A DNA stretch of 7,915 nucleotides, from NCBI GenBank assembly GCA_021199405.1, contig JAJQID010000212.1, forward strand, positions 1 to 7,915, written 5' to 3'. Every line of letters starts with the position of its first letter. Position 1 is the stretch's first letter. The stretch comes from Lachnospiraceae bacterium (lineage in GTDB: Bacteria; Bacillota; Clostridia; Lachnospirales; Lachnospiraceae). The position numbers and the translations under genes are program-made. The notes beneath the pieces were generated by a model that made no database searches, was not told the origin of the DNA, and worked only from the letters and a program-made list of their open reading frames with translations. Below, one piece after another: positions 5,278 to 7,915 of this stretch.

Positions 5278-7560
5278 ATGAATCATCTGAAAAAAAATCA
5301 GGGCTATCTGGCCATTTTCGGAGTCATCGCGCTGATCGCCATTCTGTGTTATCAGGCGCTGGTGGGCTTTACAGGCGCCGGTTCCTCCGCTTCCAACATC
5401 AAACAGGGGCTGGACCTGGCCGGGGGCGTCAGCATTACCTATCAGGTGGTGGGAGATGAGACGCCCAGCGCTGAGGATATGAGCGATACCAAGAAAAAAC
5501 TGGAGGACCGGGTGCAGCAGTACAGCACGGAGGCCATCATCTATCAGGAGGGCGATAACCGGTTCAGCATTGAGATTCCGGGAATCACGGAAGCAGATGA
5601 GATTCTGGCGGAGCTTGGCCGGCCGGGGGCTCTGTATTTTATCGCGGAGACAGATTCTGACGGTAATTATAATTATGCCATATATGAAGGTGTGGATGAA
5701 AACGGCAATTATAATTTTACCAGCGGAGGCACCACCTACTATTATGCGCTGACAAAAACCATCGAGGAGCTGGAGGAGGATGGTTCTATTGTACTTTACG
5801 GCACGGATGTGTCGGATGCCCAGGCAGGCACCTACTCAGGCACCACCGGCACGGAATACATCGTGCAGCTGACGCTGACTGACGAGGGTGCTGAGAAGTT
5901 TGCCGTGGCTACTGAGAAGGCGGCGGGCAAGGAAACCATCGGCATCTATTATGACGGCTCCTTCAAGAGTGTGCCCAGCGTGAACAGCGCCATTACTGAC
6001 GGTGTGGCGCAGATTTCCGGCATGGATTCCTACGCGGAGGCGGAATCCCTGGCCAGCACCATCCGTATCGGCAGCCTGAATCTGGAACTGGAGGAGGTCT
6101 ACAATAAGGTGGTGGGCGCCCAGCTGGGCGGCGAGGCGCTTAAGAAGTGCCTGCAGGCCGGCGCTGTGGGTTTGATCATTATCATTGTGTTTATGATCGC
6201 GGTGTATTTGTTGCCAGGTTTCTGCGCGGGACTGGCGCTGTGCATGTATGTACCGGCCATTGTGGTGCTGATTCACGGCTTTGATCTGACGCTGACGCTG
6301 CCGGGCGTGGCGGGTATTATTCTGTCCATCGGTATGGCGGTGGATGCCAACGTGATTATTTTTGCCAGAATCCGGGAGGAGCTGGCAGCCGGCAAGACAG
6401 TGAAAAGCTCCATCAAAAGTGGCTTTGACAAGGCTTTTTCCGCCATTCTGGACGGCAACGTGACCACCATGATCGCGGCTCTGGTGCTGATGGTCATGGG
6501 CAGCGGTGTGATCCGGGGCTTTGCGCTGACGCTGATGCTGGGTATTGCGTTGTCCATGTTCACTTCGCTGGTCATTACCCGGCTGCTGGTGAACGCATTT
6601 TACGCGATTGGCCTTAAGAGCAAGAAATTTTATGGTGTCGCGAAAGAGCATAAGACCATCAATTTTCTGGGAAAAAGGCATATTTTCTTCGCGCTCAGCG
6701 GCGTTCTGATCGTTGTCGGCATGGCGTTTATGGTGTATCATGGGGCAAACGGAGAGGGAAGCCTCAATTACGGGCTGGAGTTTTCCGGTGGTACTTCCAC
6801 CAGCATCACCTTTGAGGACAGCGTGACGCTGGAGTGGGTGGATGAGGAGATCGTGCCTTTGTTTGGGGAGATTACCGGCAGCGGCAGCATTCAGGCTCAG
6901 GTAGCGGACGGTGGGGAGGAGGTCATTATCAAGACTCTGACTCTGACTCAGGAGCAGAGAGAGGAGCTTCGGGTGGCTCTGGTGGAAAATTACGGCGTCA
7001 ATGACGAGCTGATCACCTCCGAGACCATCAGCTCCACCATCAGCTCTGAGACCAAAAGGGAAACTGTGGTTGCCGTGCTGGTGGCGGTGGTGTGCATGCT
7101 GATTTACATCCGCCTGCGGTTCAGCGATATCCGCTTTGGCTTCAGCGCTGTGGCGGCGCTGGTGCATGATGTGCTGATTGTACTGGGCTTTTACGCTGTT
7201 TCCAGAATTACTGTGGGCAATACCTTCATCGCCTGTATTCTGACCATTGTAGGCTACTCCATCAACGCTACCATCGTGATTTTTGACAGAATCCGCGAGA
7301 ACATGAAGGAGGCAAAAAAGAACGCGAAAACAGAGGACATCGTTAACAATTCCATCACTCAGACCCTGTCCAGAAGCATTTTCACCTCGCTGACAACCTT
7401 TGTCATGGTAGCCTGCCTTTATATCTGGGGCGTGACTTCCATCAGAGAATTTGCGCTGCCTCTGATGATTGGCATTGTCTGCGGCACCTATTCCTCGGTG
7501 TGCCTGACTGGCAGTCTGTGGTATCTACTGCATGAAAAGACGGGGAAGAAGAATGGATGA
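5278..7560 (+). CDS. secDF: Protein translocase subunit SecDF (SecD-SecF fusion)
   Basis: SecDF is the membrane part of the Sec pathway that uses the proton gradient to pull exported proteins across. The 760 residues fuse SecD (about 1-445) to SecF (about 460-760), with about 12 membrane segments: near 9-31, a group at 294-440, one at 466-486, and a group at 594-748. Family motifs include GLDLAGG (44-50), an extracytoplasmic SecD domain with VQLTLTDEGA, and AVDANVIIFARIREEL (354-369) with the conserved Asp D356. The SecF half has YGLEFSGGT (498-506), the GYSIN...FDRIREN segment and the conserved arginine in TLSRSIFTS (R699). The SecF segment reads GYSINAT, so the usual conserved Asp after Asn is Ala664. 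A Tyr/Asn/Gly-rich stretch at about 125-160 enlarges the SecD outer domain. Position after scfB suggests a link to peptide export, but SecDF also serves general secretion. A strong terminator follows. Confidence 0.96.
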   Translation: MNHLKKNQGYLAIFGVIALIAILCYQALVGFTGAGSSASNIKQGLDLAGGVSITYQVVGDETPSAEDMSDTKKKLEDRVQQYSTEAIIYQEGDNRFSIEIPGITEADEILAELGRPGALYFIAETDSDGNYNYAIYEGVDENGNYNFTSGGTTYYYALTKTIEELEEDGSIVLYGTDVSDAQAGTYSGTTGTEYIVQLTLTDEGAEKFAVATEKAAGKETIGIYYDGSFKSVPSVNSAITDGVAQISGMDSYAEAESLASTIRIGSLNLELEEVYNKVVGAQLGGEALKKCLQAGAVGLIIIIVFMIAVYLLPGFCAGLALCMYVPAIVVLIHGFDLTLTLPGVAGIILSIGMAVDANVIIFARIREELAAGKTVKSSIKSGFDKAFSAILDGNVTTMIAALVLMVMGSGVIRGFALTLMLGIALSMFTSLVITRLLVNAFYAIGLKSKKFYGVAKEHKTINFLGKRHIFFALSGVLIVVGMAFMVYHGANGEGSLNYGLEFSGGTSTSITFEDSVTLEWVDEEIVPLFGEITGSGSIQAQVADGGEEVIIKTLTLTQEQREELRVALVENYGVNDELITSETISSTISSETKRETVVAVLVAVVCMLIYIRLRFSDIRFGFSAVAALVHDVLIVLGFYAVSRITVGNTFIACILTIVGYSINATIVIFDRIRENMKEAKKNAKTEDIVNNSITQTLSRSIFTSLTTFVMVACLYIWGVTSIREFALPLMIGIVCGTYSSVCLTGSLWYLLHEKTGKKNG

Positions 7561-7573
7561 TCCTTCATAAAAC

Positions 7574-7615
7574 CAGTGTGCTGTCTGGATGAACCGGAGC
7601 GGCACACTGTTTTTT
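7574..7615. terminator. Bidirectional terminator between secDF and the amidase gene
   Basis: Bases 7574-7588 pair with 7594-7609 over 15 bp, with one bulged G (7599) and a few wobbles, around the loop ATGAA. Six T follow on the plus strand (7610-7615). On the minus strand the stem is followed by G and four T (7572-7569, plus-strand AAAA). It therefore serves both convergent genes. Confidence 0.9.
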
Positions 7616-7624
7616 ACGGTGAAT

Positions 7625-7915
7625 TTACAGACTTTCCAGTATTCCCTGGGCAATAGCATTCGCCACCTGATAAAATTTCTGGTCGAAGATAGCGTTGTCC
7701 TTATCATTGTTGATAAAGCCAACCTCCACTAAAACCGCCGGCATATAGGTGCGCCGCAACACTGCCAGATCGGGTCTTTCGTTGACGCCCTGGTCAGCAA
7801 AGCCGATGGCCTCCAGCCGGGCGTTAATATTTGCGGCCATAATGGCAGCCAGGCCGTTTTGGGAGTACACCAGACTCTCTATCCCGGTATACTGCCCGGG
7901 AATGGGGCTGGAATT
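7625..7915 (-). CDS. N-acetylmuramoyl-L-alanine amidase (Amidase_3 family), C-terminal part
   Basis: This is a cell-wall hydrolase that cuts the amide bond between N-acetylmuramic acid and L-alanine of peptidoglycan, acting outside the membrane with zinc. Only the last 96 residues are in the window, and the frame stays open to the right edge with no start codon needed. Visible family features are an NSSP...GIESLVYSQNG segment, then ADQGVNERPDLAVLR, then MPAVLVEVGFINN, whose Glu is the expected catalytic residue, and a C-terminal helix ending QGILESL. The zinc-binding His and Glu residues lie upstream, outside the window. A GTG at 7870 is unlikely to be the true start, because homology continues before it. 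The protein could be a CwlD- or LytC-like enzyme, which cannot be decided without the N-terminus. It is convergent with secDF and shares its terminator. Confidence 0.93.
   Translation of the reverse strand, partial: NSSPIPGQYTGIESLVYSQNGLAAIMAANINARLEAIGFADQGVNERPDLAVLRRTYMPAVLVEVGFINNDKDNAIFDQKFYQVANAIAQGILESL

Noticed and set aside
5255..5281. Eight-codon mini-ORF (ATG at 5255) whose TGA overlaps the secDF ATG
   Set aside because: The nearest SD-like motif is only one base away from its ATG, so initiation is unlikely. The overlap is probably chance within the secDF ribosome site.
4318..5286. 322-residue minus-strand ORF opposite scfB
   Set aside because: It is an antisense shadow of a well-supported radical SAM gene and has no domain of its own.
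5836..7167. 443-residue ORF on the minus strand inside secDF
   Set aside because: Its His/Gln-rich composition is typical of an antisense shadow of a GC-biased gene, and secDF is unambiguous on the plus strand.

Overview
The window looks like chromosome from a Gram-positive anaerobe of the class Clostridia, most likely a Lachnospiraceae-type organism. This is an inference. It rests on the SCIFF peptide and its radical SAM maturase (a pair typical of Clostridia), a rubrerythrin, a fused SecDF, strong AGGAGG-type ribosome sites, a tRNA without an encoded CCA end, and moderately GC-rich codon use.

Layout. The 3' part of a tRNA-Ala (anticodon CGC) enters from the left and ends in a strong terminator. 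Exonuclease III (xth, +) follows. It meets, tail to tail with a 7-base gap, a PucR-type transcription regulator on the minus strand. The regulator's start faces a divergent intergenic region of about 200 bases. That region holds a promoter for each direction, a perfect inverted repeat over the regulator's transcription start, and a 5'UTR hairpin ahead of an unrecognised 54-residue small protein (2306-2470, +). A structured, mostly non-coding stretch of about 360 bases follows, with a very strong terminator and then a promoter for rubrerythrin.

The most interesting block is 3400-7560. It starts with a sigma-A-type promoter and a 5' stem-loop, then scfA, a 47-residue six-cysteine SCIFF ranthipeptide precursor. 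An intrinsic terminator lies inside the apparent operon, followed by scfB (radical SAM/SPASM maturase with an N-terminal precursor-recognition region) and a SecD-SecF fusion. ScfB is expected to install a Cys-to-Thr thioether in ScfA. SecDF powers or assists Sec export, so it may help export the product, but this window does not prove that. The internal terminator would give much more peptide mRNA than maturase mRNA. The SecF half has Ala where the family normally has a conserved membrane Asp. A bidirectional terminator separates secDF from the convergent C-terminal part of an N-acetylmuramoyl-L-alanine amidase, which runs off the right edge.

I found no mobile element, CRISPR array, phage gene or other sign of recent transfer. 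The SCIFF system is a known family. The less described items are the 54-residue ORF, the RNA structures around it, the attenuator-like element between scfA and scfB, and the SecF substitution.
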